A stretch of 64,000 bases of DNA from Streptomyces sp. NBC_01306 (GCF_026340465.1 NZ_JAPEPC010000001.1:4512001-4576000); one strand, 5' to 3'. Shown: positions 1 to 8,240, numbered from the stretch's first letter. Notes: generated from the letters alone by a model not told the origin. Translations and numbers: made by a program.

Positions 1-2
1 GG

Positions 3-1283
3 CTGACCGCCCGTGGCTGGTGGTGGTGGGAACGGCGGCGCAGTGCCGTGCTGGATGTGGGGCTGGGTGTTGTCTCGGCTCTTGAGTGTGCGTTGGAGGG
101 TGTCGATTTCTCCGGGCAGGCCGGGCTTCCCGTGCCGTTCGGGGTGGTGTTCGGGCTGTTGGCCGGATTCGTACTGGTGCTTCGGCGGCGGTGGCCGATC
201 GCTGTGGTGCTGGTGTCGATCGCCACCACGCCCGCCCAGATGGGTTTCCTGATGGGCATCGTCGGGCTCTACACGCTCGCCGCGTCCGATGTGCCGCGCC
301 GGCTGACCGGTGCGCTGACGGTGATGGCGACGCTCGGCACGCTCATCGTGACGTTCGTGCGGCTGCGGCACGGCATGGGGGCCGAGGACGGCAGTCCGGG
401 ATCGCAGTTCGTCGTGCTCGGGTCCGTCTTCATGTCGCTGGGGCTGACGGCCCCGCCCGTGCTGCTGGGGCTGTACACCGGGGCGCGCCGCCGGCTCATG
501 GAGAGTCTGCGGGAGCGGGCGGACAGTCTGGAGCGTGAGCTGTCGCTGCTGGCGGACCGGGCCGAGGAGCGGGCCGAGTGGGCGCGTACGGAGGAGCGGA
601 CGCGGATCGCGCGGGAGATGCACGATGTGGTCGCGCACCGGGTGAGTCTGATGGTGGTGCACGCGGCGGCTCTGCAGGCGGTGGCGTTGAAGGATCCGGC
701 GAAGGCGTCGAAGAACGCGGCGCTGGTGGGGGACATGGGGCGGCAGGCGCTGACCGAGTTGCGGGAGATGCTCGGGGTGCTGCGTTCCGGTGAGCCGGTG
801 AGGGCTCCGGCGGCGGTGCCGCTGGCGGCGGTCGGGGTGGCTGCTGCGGCGGCTGCTGCGGCAGCGGTGGAGGACGGGCCGTGCCTGGATGAGCTGGATG
901 TGCTCGTGGGGCAGTCGCGGGCGGCGGGGATGGTGGTGGAGCTGCTGGTGGAGGGTGTGGCCGGGCCGTACGACGCGCTGGTGGAGCAGACGGCGTACCG
1001 GGTGGTGCAGGAGGCGCTGACGAATGTGCACAAGCACGCTGCCGGGGCGAAGACCCGGGTGCGGCTGGCGCATCGGACGGCCGAGGTCGCTCTGCAGATC
1101 GAGAACGGTCCTTCGGACGCGGGTGCGGCCGATGCGGGGCTGCCCAGCGGGGGGAACGGGCTGCTGGGGATGCGGGAGCGGGTGACCGCGCTGGGCGGGG
1201 TGTTCGTGTCGGGGCCCACGGAGGCCGGGGGGTTCCGGGTGTCGGCGGTGTTGCCGGAGCAGCGGCCGGCCGGACAGAGCTGA
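3..1283 (+). CDS. Sensor histidine kinase, HisKA_3 type (5' end outside window)
   Basis: Membrane-bound two-component sensor kinase that would phosphorylate a LuxR/NarL-type response regulator; no such regulator is in the window, so the partner probably lies upstream. The reading frame is open to the left edge; the first in-window GTG is at 48, but in-frame codons before it read like family sequence, so the gene is probably truncated by the window. Counting from 48, hydrophobic segments fill roughly residues 1-150, a coiled coil follows, the phospho-acceptor motif REMHDVVAHR has its His at about 192, and an HATPase region contains ALTNVHKHA and GGNGLLGMRERV. An Ala-rich linker near residue 265 separates dimerisation and ATPase domains. 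Signal unknown. Confidence 0.9.
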   Translation: MTARGWWWWERRRSAVLDVGLGVVSALECALEGVDFSGQAGLPVPFGVVFGLLAGFVLVLRRRWPIAVVLVSIATTPAQMGFLMGIVGLYTLAASDVPRRLTGALTVMATLGTLIVTFVRLRHGMGAEDGSPGSQFVVLGSVFMSLGLTAPPVLLGLYTGARRRLMESLRERADSLERELSLLADRAEERAEWARTEERTRIAREMHDVVAHRVSLMVVHAAALQAVALKDPAKASKNAALVGDMGRQALTELREMLGVLRSGEPVRAPAAVPLAAVGVAAAAAAAAAVEDGPCLDELDVLVGQSRAAGMVVELLVEGVAGPYDALVEQTAYRVVQEALTNVHKHAAGAKTRVRLAHRTAEVALQIENGPSDAGAADAGLPSGGNGLLGMRERVTALGGVFVSGPTEAGGFRVSAVLPEQRPAGQS

Positions 1284-1285
1284 GC

Positions 1286-1330
1286 TGACCTCACCGGACC
1301 TGACCTCACCGGACCTGACCTCACCTCATC
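1286..1330. repeat. 15-bp tandem repeat after the kinase stop codon
   Basis: Three 15-bp units of the type TGACCTCACCGGACC start at 1286, 1301 and 1316, the last diverged. They begin three bases after the kinase stop. No coding role is visible. Confidence 0.7.
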
Positions 1331-1345
1331 GGACCGGACCTCACC

Positions 1346-1364
1346 TGACAGGGGCCCTCTGTCA
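1346..1364. terminator. Hairpin between convergent genes
   Basis: TGACAG (1346-1351) and CTGTCA (1359-1364) form a perfect stem with a GC-rich loop. It lies between the rightward kinase and the leftward SUKH-3 gene, so it could end transcripts from both sides. No T-tract, as is usual in this GC content. Confidence 0.45.
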
Positions 1365-1373
1365 CCGCTTCCG

Positions 1374-1892
1374 TTACCCCGAGCCCAGTCTGACTGCCTG
1401 GAGTCCGGTGATGAGGGTGACGAGGCCCTGGTCGATGTCGTGGCCGAGGTACCAGTCGCCGGTGTGGTCGATGCTGTAGATGCGGCCTTCGGAGTCGATG
1501 GCGAGCAGTGCCCGGCCGTCTCCTTCGTCGCCGAGCGGGGCGATCTCGGTGTCGAGTGCGCGGCCCAGGTCGGCGAGGGTGCGGGCGAGGTGCAGCCCGC
1601 TGAGCGGGTCGATCAGGACCGGAGCGGGTGCTGTCTGGCGGCCGGGTGCGGGGCCGGTGATGCGCAGTCCGCCGAATTCGGCCCAGGCTTCGACGGCCGC
1701 GGGGAAGACCGCGTGCTGGTGGCCGGCGGGTGAGACGTGGGCGCGCAGGGTGTCGGCCCACTGTTCGGCGCCCCGGATGTCCCAGCGGCCGGGCAGCCAG
1801 CCCGCTTCGCGCAGCGCGGCGTCCACGGTGTCGGGGAAGCGGGTGCTGGGGACGGCGGGTGCGTCCGGCGCGTCCTGCGGGTGCGGCGGCAT
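1374..1892 (-). CDS. SUKH-3 domain immunity protein
   Basis: A 172-residue cytoplasmic protein matching the SUKH-3 branch of the SUKH (Smi1/Knr4-like) superfamily, whose members neutralise nucleic-acid-targeting polymorphic toxins. Recognised features are ALREAGWLPGRW near residues 27-38, the Pro/Phe-rich AEFGGLRI segment near 72-79, and a late DSEGRIYSIDHTGDWYLG stretch typical of the fold. It lies 10 bp downstream of the YwqJ-like deaminase gene on the same strand, so the two are probably co-transcribed with toxin first and antidote second. There is no signal peptide. The family call is from recognised sequence pattern; neutralisation of this particular deaminase is inferred from adjacency. 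Confidence 0.8.
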   Translation of the reverse strand: MPPHPQDAPDAPAVPSTRFPDTVDAALREAGWLPGRWDIRGAEQWADTLRAHVSPAGHQHAVFPAAVEAWAEFGGLRITGPAPGRQTAPAPVLIDPLSGLHLARTLADLGRALDTEIAPLGDEGDGRALLAIDSEGRIYSIDHTGDWYLGHDIDQGLVTLITGLQAVRLGSG

Positions 1893-1902
1893 CGGCGGTG
1901 GT

Positions 1903-2463
1903 TCAGCCCTTCTCGGTGGTGGGGTCGACTGCGCGTACGCCGAAGTGGGCGAGCATCGCCGTACAGGAGCGGCAGGGCGGTGCGTAGCTGCCGTGGAGGG
2001 GGTCGCCGTCCTCGCGGATGTGGCGGGCGGTGACTTTGGCGTGTTTGAGGGTGCGGCGGGCTTCGCCGTTGGTGAGGGGTTTGCGGGAGGCCCGTTTGGA
2101 GCGGGTGCCTTCTACGGCGGTGAGGTGGCGGGAGAGCAGGATCGCTTCGGGGCAGCGTCCGGTGAATCGTTCGCGCTGGCCGCTGGTGAGGGTGGTGAGG
2201 AAGTCGTGGACCAGCGGGTGGAGTGTGGGGGGCTGGTCGGCCTTGCCCGCGGTGGAGGTGAGGGTGTCGGCGCCGCGGACGGAGAGTGCCGCGGCGACTG
2301 TGGGGAGGATGCCGTCTCTGCGGTGGAGGAGTTCGGGCGGGCGGGTTTCCGTACTGCTCCAGCGCAGACGTGGGTCGCCGGCCGGCCCGGTCTGCGGTGA
2401 CGGCGCTCCGGTCTGCGGTGACGGCACTGTGTGTGGCGTGTGCGGTGTCTGTGCGGTGTGCAT
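1903..2463 (-). CDS. YwqJ-related putative deaminase (polymorphic toxin domain)
   Basis: 186-residue predicted nucleic-acid or nucleotide deaminase. The zinc-site signature of the deaminase fold is visible: GRCPEAI with Cys104 and Glu106, and PPCRSCTAM with Cys164 and Cys167. Residues 1-45 are a Thr/Pro/Gln-rich tail. The frame stays open upstream to 2763, but the ATG at 2463 is preferred: it has a GGGAGGGG ribosome site 5' of it and avoids overlapping the divergent gene at 2727. There is no secretion signal or N-terminal trafficking domain, unlike classical secreted polymorphic toxins. The neighbouring SUKH-3 gene is the likely antidote. The substrate cannot be read from the sequence. Confidence 0.75.
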   Translation of the reverse strand: MHTAQTPHTPHTVPSPQTGAPSPQTGPAGDPRLRWSSTETRPPELLHRRDGILPTVAAALSVRGADTLTSTAGKADQPPTLHPLVHDFLTTLTSGQRERFTGRCPEAILLSRHLTAVEGTRSKRASRKPLTNGEARRTLKHAKVTARHIREDGDPLHGSYAPPCRSCTAMLAHFGVRAVDPTTEKG

Positions 2464-2726
2464 GGTTGTGCTGCCCCTCCCACCCCCGCGGCGGCTGCCG
2501 CCGGTGTTGCGCCCCCGTGTTGCGGGGTCAGCCTGCCAAATGGGGCGCCGGGTGGGGAAGCTGGGGCCTGTGATCGGCGTGGTGTGTCGGCTGCGGGTCA
2601 CTCGAACGTGACCGTCCGTTACGTCGGTGTGCGGGGTGCCCGACAGTGCGGTGACGGGGCGGGACCGCCTCTTGCACCACCGCATAGGCTGTCGTTCCAC
2701 GCCATTCGCAGCAGGGGGCAACCGCC

Positions 2727-3710
2727 ATGACGACAGGTCGGCTCGGGCAGCAAGCCGCGCCACCGAACGCGGCTTATGCCGGGCAGCTCGTGAGCTTCCC
2801 GGACCCGGTCCGGGCCGCGCGCCACCCCCGCGGGGTGCGGGTGGACGGGAACGGCTTCCCGGATTTCTCGCCGTACGCGCGCGCGGCCGCGGAGATCGCG
2901 GAACCCCCGGAGGGGTTCGGCGTCGACGAGTTGCGGCTGACGGACTATGTGTCGGCCAATGCCGCGCTGGCGGCCTCGGGGCACGAGCTGTGGGACACGA
3001 TCCCGGCCGTTGCCACGCCGCACGGCTGGACCTGGCACCACGTGCCCGGTGCGCGCCGTCTGGAACTCGTACCGGTCGAGGTCAAGGCGCTGTTGCGGCA
3101 TCACGGCGGGCTGGCGACGGCGGCCGTCGACCAGAACAAGCGGGGTACGCGTCCGCTGCAGGACACCCGGCCGGTCCATTTCGGGCTGCCCAGGGGTGCG
3201 GTGGCGGTCGGCGAGCAGCTGGTTCTGGCCGCTGAGGAGGATCTGGGGTACCGGCTGCCTGCCGCGTACCGGTCGTTCCTGAAGGCGGCGGGCGGCTGTG
3301 CGCCGGTCGGGACCGCGCTGGACGCGGAGTTGGGCCTGCTGGTGGACCAGCCGTTCTTCACGGTGCGCGACGAGGCCGCTGTCAATGACCTGGTGTACGT
3401 GAACAAGTGTCTGCGGGACCATCTGACGAAGGACTATCTGGGCGTGGGTTTCGTCCAGGGCGGGATCGTCGCCGTGAAGGTGAAGGGCGGCGCTGTCGGC
3501 ACGGTCTGGTTCTGTGCGTACGACGATGCCAGGGACCAGGACGCGTGGCCGCCGGCGGAGCGGGTGGAGCGGTTGCTGCTGCCGTGCGGTGAGGATTTCG
3601 ACGCGTTCCTGGAGCGGCTCGCGGGGAATCCGCCGGAGCTGGAGACAGTGGCGAACCTGATGGTGGACGGCGGCTTCGCGCAGGCCGTCCCGGTCTCGGC
3701 CGAGGGGTGA
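2727..3710 (+). CDS. WHH-type HNH/EndoVII nuclease domain fused to SMI1/KNR4 (SUKH-1) domain
   Basis: 327 residues in two parts. Residues about 38-150 match the WHH nuclease family of polymorphic toxins: a GNGFPDFSPYA entry motif, the GWTWHHVPG core at 100-109, and RHHGGLA at 124-130. Residues about 165-320 match SMI1/KNR4 (SUKH-1): a Glu/Leu-rich start, LGYRLPAAYRSFLKAAGG at 173-190, then a long alpha/beta domain. In the family, nuclease and SUKH domains are normally separate toxin and immunity proteins; here they are one chain. It is followed 7 bp later by the Imm35/SUKH-4 gene, probably one operon, and is divergent from the deaminase/SUKH-3 pair. Whether the nuclease is active, or a decoy bound by its own antidote, is unknown. 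Confidence 0.8.
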   Translation: MTTGRLGQQAAPPNAAYAGQLVSFPDPVRAARHPRGVRVDGNGFPDFSPYARAAAEIAEPPEGFGVDELRLTDYVSANAALAASGHELWDTIPAVATPHGWTWHHVPGARRLELVPVEVKALLRHHGGLATAAVDQNKRGTRPLQDTRPVHFGLPRGAVAVGEQLVLAAEEDLGYRLPAAYRSFLKAAGGCAPVGTALDAELGLLVDQPFFTVRDEAAVNDLVYVNKCLRDHLTKDYLGVGFVQGGIVAVKVKGGAVGTVWFCAYDDARDQDAWPPAERVERLLLPCGEDFDAFLERLAGNPPELETVANLMVDGGFAQAVPVSAEG

Positions 3711-3717
3711 AGAGCCG

Positions 3718-6519
3718 ATGGTGACCTTTGCGCAGGCGCAGGAGCGCGCGGAAGAGTGGGTCAACGGGGACGTGGCCGCGTATCAGCACCGTGAGGTGCG
3801 GGTACGGGAGTTCGACCTCGGTTTCGTGGTGTGGGCGGAGGACCGCGCGGAGGGCCCTTCGGGTGGTGGCGGCCGTCAGCGGCTGGTGATCGCGCGGGAC
3901 GGCGGTGAGGCGACGCTGTGGCCCGGGCTGCCGGTCGGCGAGGTGGTGCGGCGGTACGAGGAGGAGTACGGGGTGGCGGGCGATGCGCCTGCGGCGCCGG
4001 AGCCGCCGCAGCGGATCGATCTGAACCAGACGTCGTTCCTGCTGACTCCGCCGGAGTGGTTGCAGGACGCGGCGGACAAGCTGGGGATTCCTGACCGGCG
4101 GTCGGGGTCCGGGGCTGGATCCGGGGATGGTGCGGGTGCTGGTGCGCCTGCTGCGGGGGGCAGTTGGGGTACGTCGGGTGGGAGCCCGTCGGCCGGCGGC
4201 GGTGCGTCGCCTTCCTGGCCGGGAGCGGGCGTGGGCGCGGGTGCGGGCGCGGGTGCGTCGGCGGGGGCCGACGTGTCCGGTGGTTCCAGTGCGTCCGGTG
4301 GTGCCGGCGGGGGCCATGCGCCCGCAGCCGTTGCGGGCGTCCCGGCGGACGGGACCCCGTGGGCCGGGACCGACACCAATGCGGCGCCGGGTGGTCCGGA
4401 CGGTTCGGTTCCGCTGCCCGGGACCGTGTTCGCGCCGCCGCTGGCCGGTTCGGACGACGAGGGTGCCCCGCCGCCCGGTGTGGCGCCCGAGGCCAAGACG
4501 GCGCTGATGTCCGGTGGCAGCGGGCTGCCGAGGACGACCATCGCGCCCGCGCTGAGCGGACCCCAGCAGCAGCCCCAGCCGCCGCAGCAACCTCAGCCGC
4601 CGCAGCAGTCCCAGCAGCCTCAGCCGCCGCAGTTCCCGCAGCCCTCGCCGCTGCCTCAGCAGCCGTCGATGGGGGGTCAGCAGCCGCCGCAGTCGTTGCC
4701 GCAGCCCCCGTCGCAGACGCCGCCGGGTCCGGGTGCGCCTCTGCCGCCCGCCGCCGGTCAGGTTCCGGGCCAGGGCCCCGCTGCCGGCCCCGGTGCCGGT
4801 GACATCGCCGACGCCGCGACCAGCAAGGCCACCGCGCCCCCGCGGTCGGCGCGCGGCAGTGGTGTGACCACGCCGCCCCCGCCCGGCGCCCCGGGCACCC
4901 CGGGTGCGCGGCCCGATGCTGCTCCGCCGCTGCCGCCGGGTGTTCCGGCCGGTGGTTACGTACGTACGCAGCTGGTCTCGCACCTCGGCCCCGAGGGCCC
5001 GCAGCCGCCCGGACCGCCCGGTGCCCCGGGTGCGCCGCAGACTCCCGGTCAGCAGCCGCCCGGTCAGCCCGGCGTGCCGCAGCCGCCCGTGCCGCCGACG
5101 CCTCCGCCGCCCGGCGGAAGTACCGGTGGGGGCTCCGGTGGCGATGTGCACCAGGCGGCGACGATGCTGGCGGGTCCGAGTCTGGGCGGCCAGGGCAGTC
5201 TCGGTGGTCGCGGTCCCGGTGGCCAGGGCAGTCTCGGCGGTGCCAGGCCTGCCGGTCCGCCCGGTGCGCCGCAGCCGCCGGGTCCGCCCGGTGTGCCCGG
5301 TGCGGGTGTGCCGCAGCCGCCCGGTCCGCCGGGCCGGCCCGGTCAGGCCGCTCCGCCGACGCCTCCGCCGCCCGGTGGGAGCATCGGTGGCGATGTGCAC
5401 CACGCGGCCACCATGCTGGCCGGCCCCGGGGGCACGCCGCCGCCCGGCCGGATTCCGCCTCCCGGTCCTGCGCAGCCGCCCGGTCCCGTGCCGCCGCCGC
5501 AGGGTGCCGCGTACGGGTATCCGCAGCAGCCCCCCGGCGGGCTGCCGACGGTGGGCCCCGGCTATCAGGCCGTGCTGCGCTACCGCGCGCAGGACGGTTC
5601 CGAGCAGCAGCTCATCCGCCGTTCCGCGCCCGGCACCCCGCACCCCGAGTGGCAGATGCTGCACGAGCTGCGGGCCATGAACGTGCCGCCGCAGCAGGTC
5701 ATCGAGCTGCACACGGAGCTGGAGTCGTGCGAGCTGCCGGGTGGGTACTGTGCGCGGATGATCCGGGAGACCTGGCCGCAGGTCCGGATCACCAGCGTCG
5801 CCCCGTACGGCAAGGATCACGCCAGCCGCCAGCAGGGGATGCAGCATCTGCTGACCCATCAGGGCGAGTTGCACCAGGTCGCGGACGGTCCGGCGCGGCC
5901 GGCGCCGGTGCGGGCCCCGCTGCCGGCGGTGCAGCCGGCGCCGCCGGTCCCGCCTCAGGGTGTCGCGCACGAACTGGCGCAGGCCTTCGGGCCGCAGGGC
6001 GTCTTCCGTTTCGACCAGCGGGCCGTGTCCCGCCAGGGTGTGCCGGAGGCCGTGGCGCAGACGCTGGTGTGGGCGGGGCTGCCGGTCGATTTCGGCCCGT
6101 TCTTCTGGGCGCAGGCGGTGCCGGGCCAGCCGGTGCCGACGCTGGCCGAGCTGGCCGCGCAGCGCCAGGTGCAGCCCGCGTCCGACGCGGGGTCGTATCT
6201 GGTGATGGGCTCCGACTTCGGGCGGGCGATCTGTGTGCAGTACGGCACGGCGAACATCGTGGCCGTGCCGGTGGAGGCGGGTCCTGACGGCCGTCCGGTG
6301 GCGCCGCAGTTCGTGAACTCCGGGCTGCCCGAGTTCGTACGGTCGCTGGCGCTGCTGGGCCGGATGTGGCGGCTGCGCTTCGGCCTCACCCCGGAGCAGG
6401 CCGGCCGGTGGACGGTCGACTTCCAGGCGCAGTTGCTGATGCTGGATCCGGCGGCGCTCGGTTCGCCGGAGAGCTGGTGGTCGGTCCTGCTGGAGCAGAT
6501 GTGGGACGGGCTGCTCTGA
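3718..6519 (+). CDS. Multi-domain immunity/toxin protein: Imm35-like, disordered linker, deaminase-like, SUKH-4
   Basis: 933 residues. Residues 1-85 resemble the Imm35 (YrhB-like) immunity fold (FAQAQERAEEWVNG, LVIARDGGEATLWPG, YEEEYG). Residues about 110-615 are Pro/Gly/Gln-rich and probably disordered, with repeated short T-x-[LI] motifs. Residues about 620-720 resemble a deaminase-like toxin domain: His665-Thr-Glu667 then Cys671 and Cys678 in a LESCELPGGYC segment. Residues about 745-933 match SUKH-4 (GSYLVMGSDFGRAICV, SLALLGRMWRLRFGL). So a possible deaminase sits between two immunity-type domains in one cytoplasmic protein. The start has a ribosome site (GAAGAG) and follows the WHH-SUKH gene by 7 bp. 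The deaminase subfamily (XOO_2897-like or related) is uncertain; SUKH-4 is the firmest part. Confidence 0.75.
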   Translation: MVTFAQAQERAEEWVNGDVAAYQHREVRVREFDLGFVVWAEDRAEGPSGGGGRQRLVIARDGGEATLWPGLPVGEVVRRYEEEYGVAGDAPAAPEPPQRIDLNQTSFLLTPPEWLQDAADKLGIPDRRSGSGAGSGDGAGAGAPAAGGSWGTSGGSPSAGGGASPSWPGAGVGAGAGAGASAGADVSGGSSASGGAGGGHAPAAVAGVPADGTPWAGTDTNAAPGGPDGSVPLPGTVFAPPLAGSDDEGAPPPGVAPEAKTALMSGGSGLPRTTIAPALSGPQQQPQPPQQPQPPQQSQQPQPPQFPQPSPLPQQPSMGGQQPPQSLPQPPSQTPPGPGAPLPPAAGQVPGQGPAAGPGAGDIADAATSKATAPPRSARGSGVTTPPPPGAPGTPGARPDAAPPLPPGVPAGGYVRTQLVSHLGPEGPQPPGPPGAPGAPQTPGQQPPGQPGVPQPPVPPTPPPPGGSTGGGSGGDVHQAATMLAGPSLGGQGSLGGRGPGGQGSLGGARPAGPPGAPQPPGPPGVPGAGVPQPPGPPGRPGQAAPPTPPPPGGSIGGDVHHAATMLAGPGGTPPPGRIPPPGPAQPPGPVPPPQGAAYGYPQQPPGGLPTVGPGYQAVLRYRAQDGSEQQLIRRSAPGTPHPEWQMLHELRAMNVPPQQVIELHTELESCELPGGYCARMIRETWPQVRITSVAPYGKDHASRQQGMQHLLTHQGELHQVADGPARPAPVRAPLPAVQPAPPVPPQGVAHELAQAFGPQGVFRFDQRAVSRQGVPEAVAQTLVWAGLPVDFGPFFWAQAVPGQPVPTLAELAAQRQVQPASDAGSYLVMGSDFGRAICVQYGTANIVAVPVEAGPDGRPVAPQFVNSGLPEFVRSLALLGRMWRLRFGLTPEQAGRWTVDFQAQLLMLDPAALGSPESWWSVLLEQMWDGLL

Positions 6520-6552
6520 CGTAATCCCTGGCACGGCCCCCGCACGCCGGAG

Positions 6553-6587
6553 GAGGCGCCCGACCGCGAGCCGCGGCCGGGCGCCTC
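6553..6587 (+). terminator. Strong hairpin terminator
   Basis: GAGGCGCCCG (6553-6562) pairs with CGGGCGCCTC (6578-6587); after one mismatch the inner arms CCGCG (6564-6568) and CGCGG (6572-6576) also pair. It lies 33 bp past the 933-residue protein's stop and would end the toxin/immunity operon. Confidence 0.75.
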
Positions 6588-6617
6588 TGCTGTGTGTGCG
6601 CACGCGTGGGGTTGCCC

Positions 6618-6757
6618 GGGGGTCCGTCCGTACGGCAGGTCTGTCCGTACATCAGGTCCGTCCTTACGCCGGGGTCCGTCCGTACGGCGCGGTTTGTCCG
6701 TACGCGCGGACCGTCCGTACGCGCGGACCGTCCGTACGCGCGGTCCGTGGGGTCCGA
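6618..6757. repeat. CCGTACG-rich repeat tract with three 17-bp tandem copies
   Basis: The 409-bp gap 6520-6928 has no credible gene. After the terminator it is built from variants of GGTCCGTCCGTACG, ending in three contiguous 17-bp copies (TCCGTACGCGCGGACCG) at 6697-6713, 6714-6730 and 6731-6747. TCCGTACG-type cores are partly palindromic. The function is unknown; slippage or a regulator array are both possible. Confidence 0.75.
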
Positions 6758-6928
6758 AATCAGCCGTCCCGGACGGCGATGCCGACTTCCTGCGCCGAGT
6801 GACGCATCCTGGGTGGATGGGATGGGCGGAGTGTCGCGGTATGGGCACTTCGCGATGATCTACCAAGATGTGCGCCGGGACGCGTGGGGCGGCCCGTCGC
6901 ACGTCGTGTGGGAAGAGGGGCTTGAAGG

Positions 6929-7825
6929 ATGAGTTCAGCAGCGGTGTCACCTCATGGCTTCACGGGTGTGCGGGGTCGTGGGTACCGGCCCGAGCAGGTC
7001 GACCGGTTCGTCGCGGAACTCTCGGACGACCGCGACGGGGCCTGGGAGCGCGCGGCGCGGCTGACCGTCCTCACCAAGGAGATGGAGGCCACGTCCGCCG
7101 CGCTGGCCGAGCAGGTGGCCGGGCTCGCCCCGCAGACGTACGAGACGTTGGGGGAGCGGGCCCGGACGCTGATCACGCTGGTCACCGAGGAGGCTGCCGG
7201 GCTGCGCGGCGAGGCGCTGGCGGTGGCCCAGCAGCTCCATGACGAGGCGGGCGTGGTGGAACGGGGGCTGCGGGACGCGGCGCGGGCGGACGCGGACGCG
7301 GCGCTGGCCGCGGCCGAGGCGCACGCCCAGCAGGTGCTGGCGGCCGCGCAGGGCACGTCCGACGAGCTGCGGATCGGTTCGCGCAAGGACGCGAAGCAGT
7401 GGCGCGGTGAGGCGCTGGGCGTGCTGCGGGAGATGCGGGAGCGCACGGCGGCTGCGCTGGCGGAGCTGGAGAAGGAGCACGGCGAGCGCGCCGATGCGGC
7501 TGAGCGTGAACTGGCCGCCAGGGAGGCCGACTTCGATGCCCGTCATGCGGATCTGATCGCCCGGGCCGAGGCCCGTCTGGCGGAGGCGCGGCGGGCGCTG
7601 TCGGTGACGGAGGAGTCGGCGCGGCACGGCCAGGAGGATGCGGAGGCGCAGGCGGCGGAGCTGGTTGCGCACGCCCGGGCCCGCGCGGAGCGCACGGCAC
7701 GGGAGACGGATCGGGTCCTGCGCGAGAACGGCGAGGCGCAGGACGAGCTGCGGGCGCACATGTCCCATGTGAGGAGCAGCCTGGCCTCGCTGACGGGAAG
7801 GGCCCCGGCGACAGAGGGCAGCTGA
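6929..7825 (+). CDS. Coiled-coil protein with DivIVA-like N-terminus ('cellulose-binding protein' family)
   Basis: 298-residue cytoplasmic protein. Residues 1-30 (GFTGVRGRGYRPEQVDRFV) resemble the short membrane-binding N-terminus of DivIVA-type proteins; residues about 33-290 are heptad-rich, Ala/Glu/Arg-heavy coiled coil. Streptomyces homologues are often labelled cellulose-binding, a name with little bearing on function; related coiled coils organise tip growth and cell shape. The gene is monocistronic between repeat-rich spacers. An AGAGGGG ribosome site precedes the ATG. Its stop codon lies inside the first copy of a duplicated hairpin. The exact role is not known. Confidence 0.75.
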   Translation: MSSAAVSPHGFTGVRGRGYRPEQVDRFVAELSDDRDGAWERAARLTVLTKEMEATSAALAEQVAGLAPQTYETLGERARTLITLVTEEAAGLRGEALAVAQQLHDEAGVVERGLRDAARADADAALAAAEAHAQQVLAAAQGTSDELRIGSRKDAKQWRGEALGVLREMRERTAAALAELEKEHGERADAAERELAAREADFDARHADLIARAEARLAEARRALSVTEESARHGQEDAEAQAAELVAHARARAERTARETDRVLRENGEAQDELRAHMSHVRSSLASLTGRAPATEGS

Positions 7826-7888
7826 CCGACGGACGGCCCTGCCCTCACCGCGACAGAGGGCAGCTGACCGACGGACGGCCCTGCCCTC
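7809..7888 (+). terminator. Tandemly duplicated terminator hairpin
   Basis: A 38-bp segment occurs twice, at 7809-7846 and 7851-7888, apparently identical. Each copy holds an 8-bp perfect stem, GAGGGCAG with CTGCCCTC (first copy 7814-7821 with 7839-7846). The first copy contains the coiled-coil gene's TGA stop (7823-7825). The second gives an intact hairpin entirely downstream of the coding sequence. Confidence 0.75.
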
Positions 7889-7925
7889 CCACCGCGGCAG
7901 AGGGCAGGGCGGCAGACGCGGCCGG

Positions 7926-8240
7926 TCAGGGGCGGGCGAAGAGTTCGTCGGCCACGCCGGCCGTCCAGGCCCGGTCCAGCCGGTCGGCGAGCGTGGTGAG
8001 GTCCGTGCACGCGGTGACGCGGGCCCGTGTCGCGGGGGCGGCGGCGAGGCCGCGCCGTTCAAGCACCCTCAGCACCGCCCCGGCCTGCGCCTCCGCGCGG
8101 CCTTCCGCGCGTCCCTCTTCCCGCCCTTCTTCGCGCCCTTCTTCGCGTCCTTCCTCGCGGACCTGCTGCGCGGCGAGTCCTGCCCGTCCCCGGGTTGACG
8201 TCACCACGTCCCCACCCCCGCAGACGCGTTCCCCGTACAC
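7926..8240 (-). pseudogene. Fragment resembling the C-terminal tail of Rpn/PD-(D/E)XK-type proteins
   Basis: A 104-residue frame with GTG start at 8240. Its middle is a run of EEGR/AEGR units followed by a short helical end (VLRVLERRGL, VTACTDLTTLADRLDRAW, ADELF). This matches the usual tail of Streptomyces Rpn-like putative nuclease/transposase or related proteins, whose catalytic domain lies upstream; here an in-frame stop at 8289-8291 leaves no room for it. I read it as a remnant, possibly still expressed. The EEGR run is encoded by imperfect 12-bp tandem repeats (about 8110-8160). Alternative: an intact small protein of unknown function. Confidence 0.5.

Noticed and set aside
2463..2763. 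Longer form of the YwqJ-like deaminase starting at 2763
   Set aside because: It would overlap the divergent WHH gene start, and the added residues look like non-coding sequence.
3382..6603. 1073-residue open frame on the minus strand
   Set aside because: Antisense shadow of the Imm35/SUKH-4 gene: Arg/His/Gly-rich, no family motif and no ribosome site.
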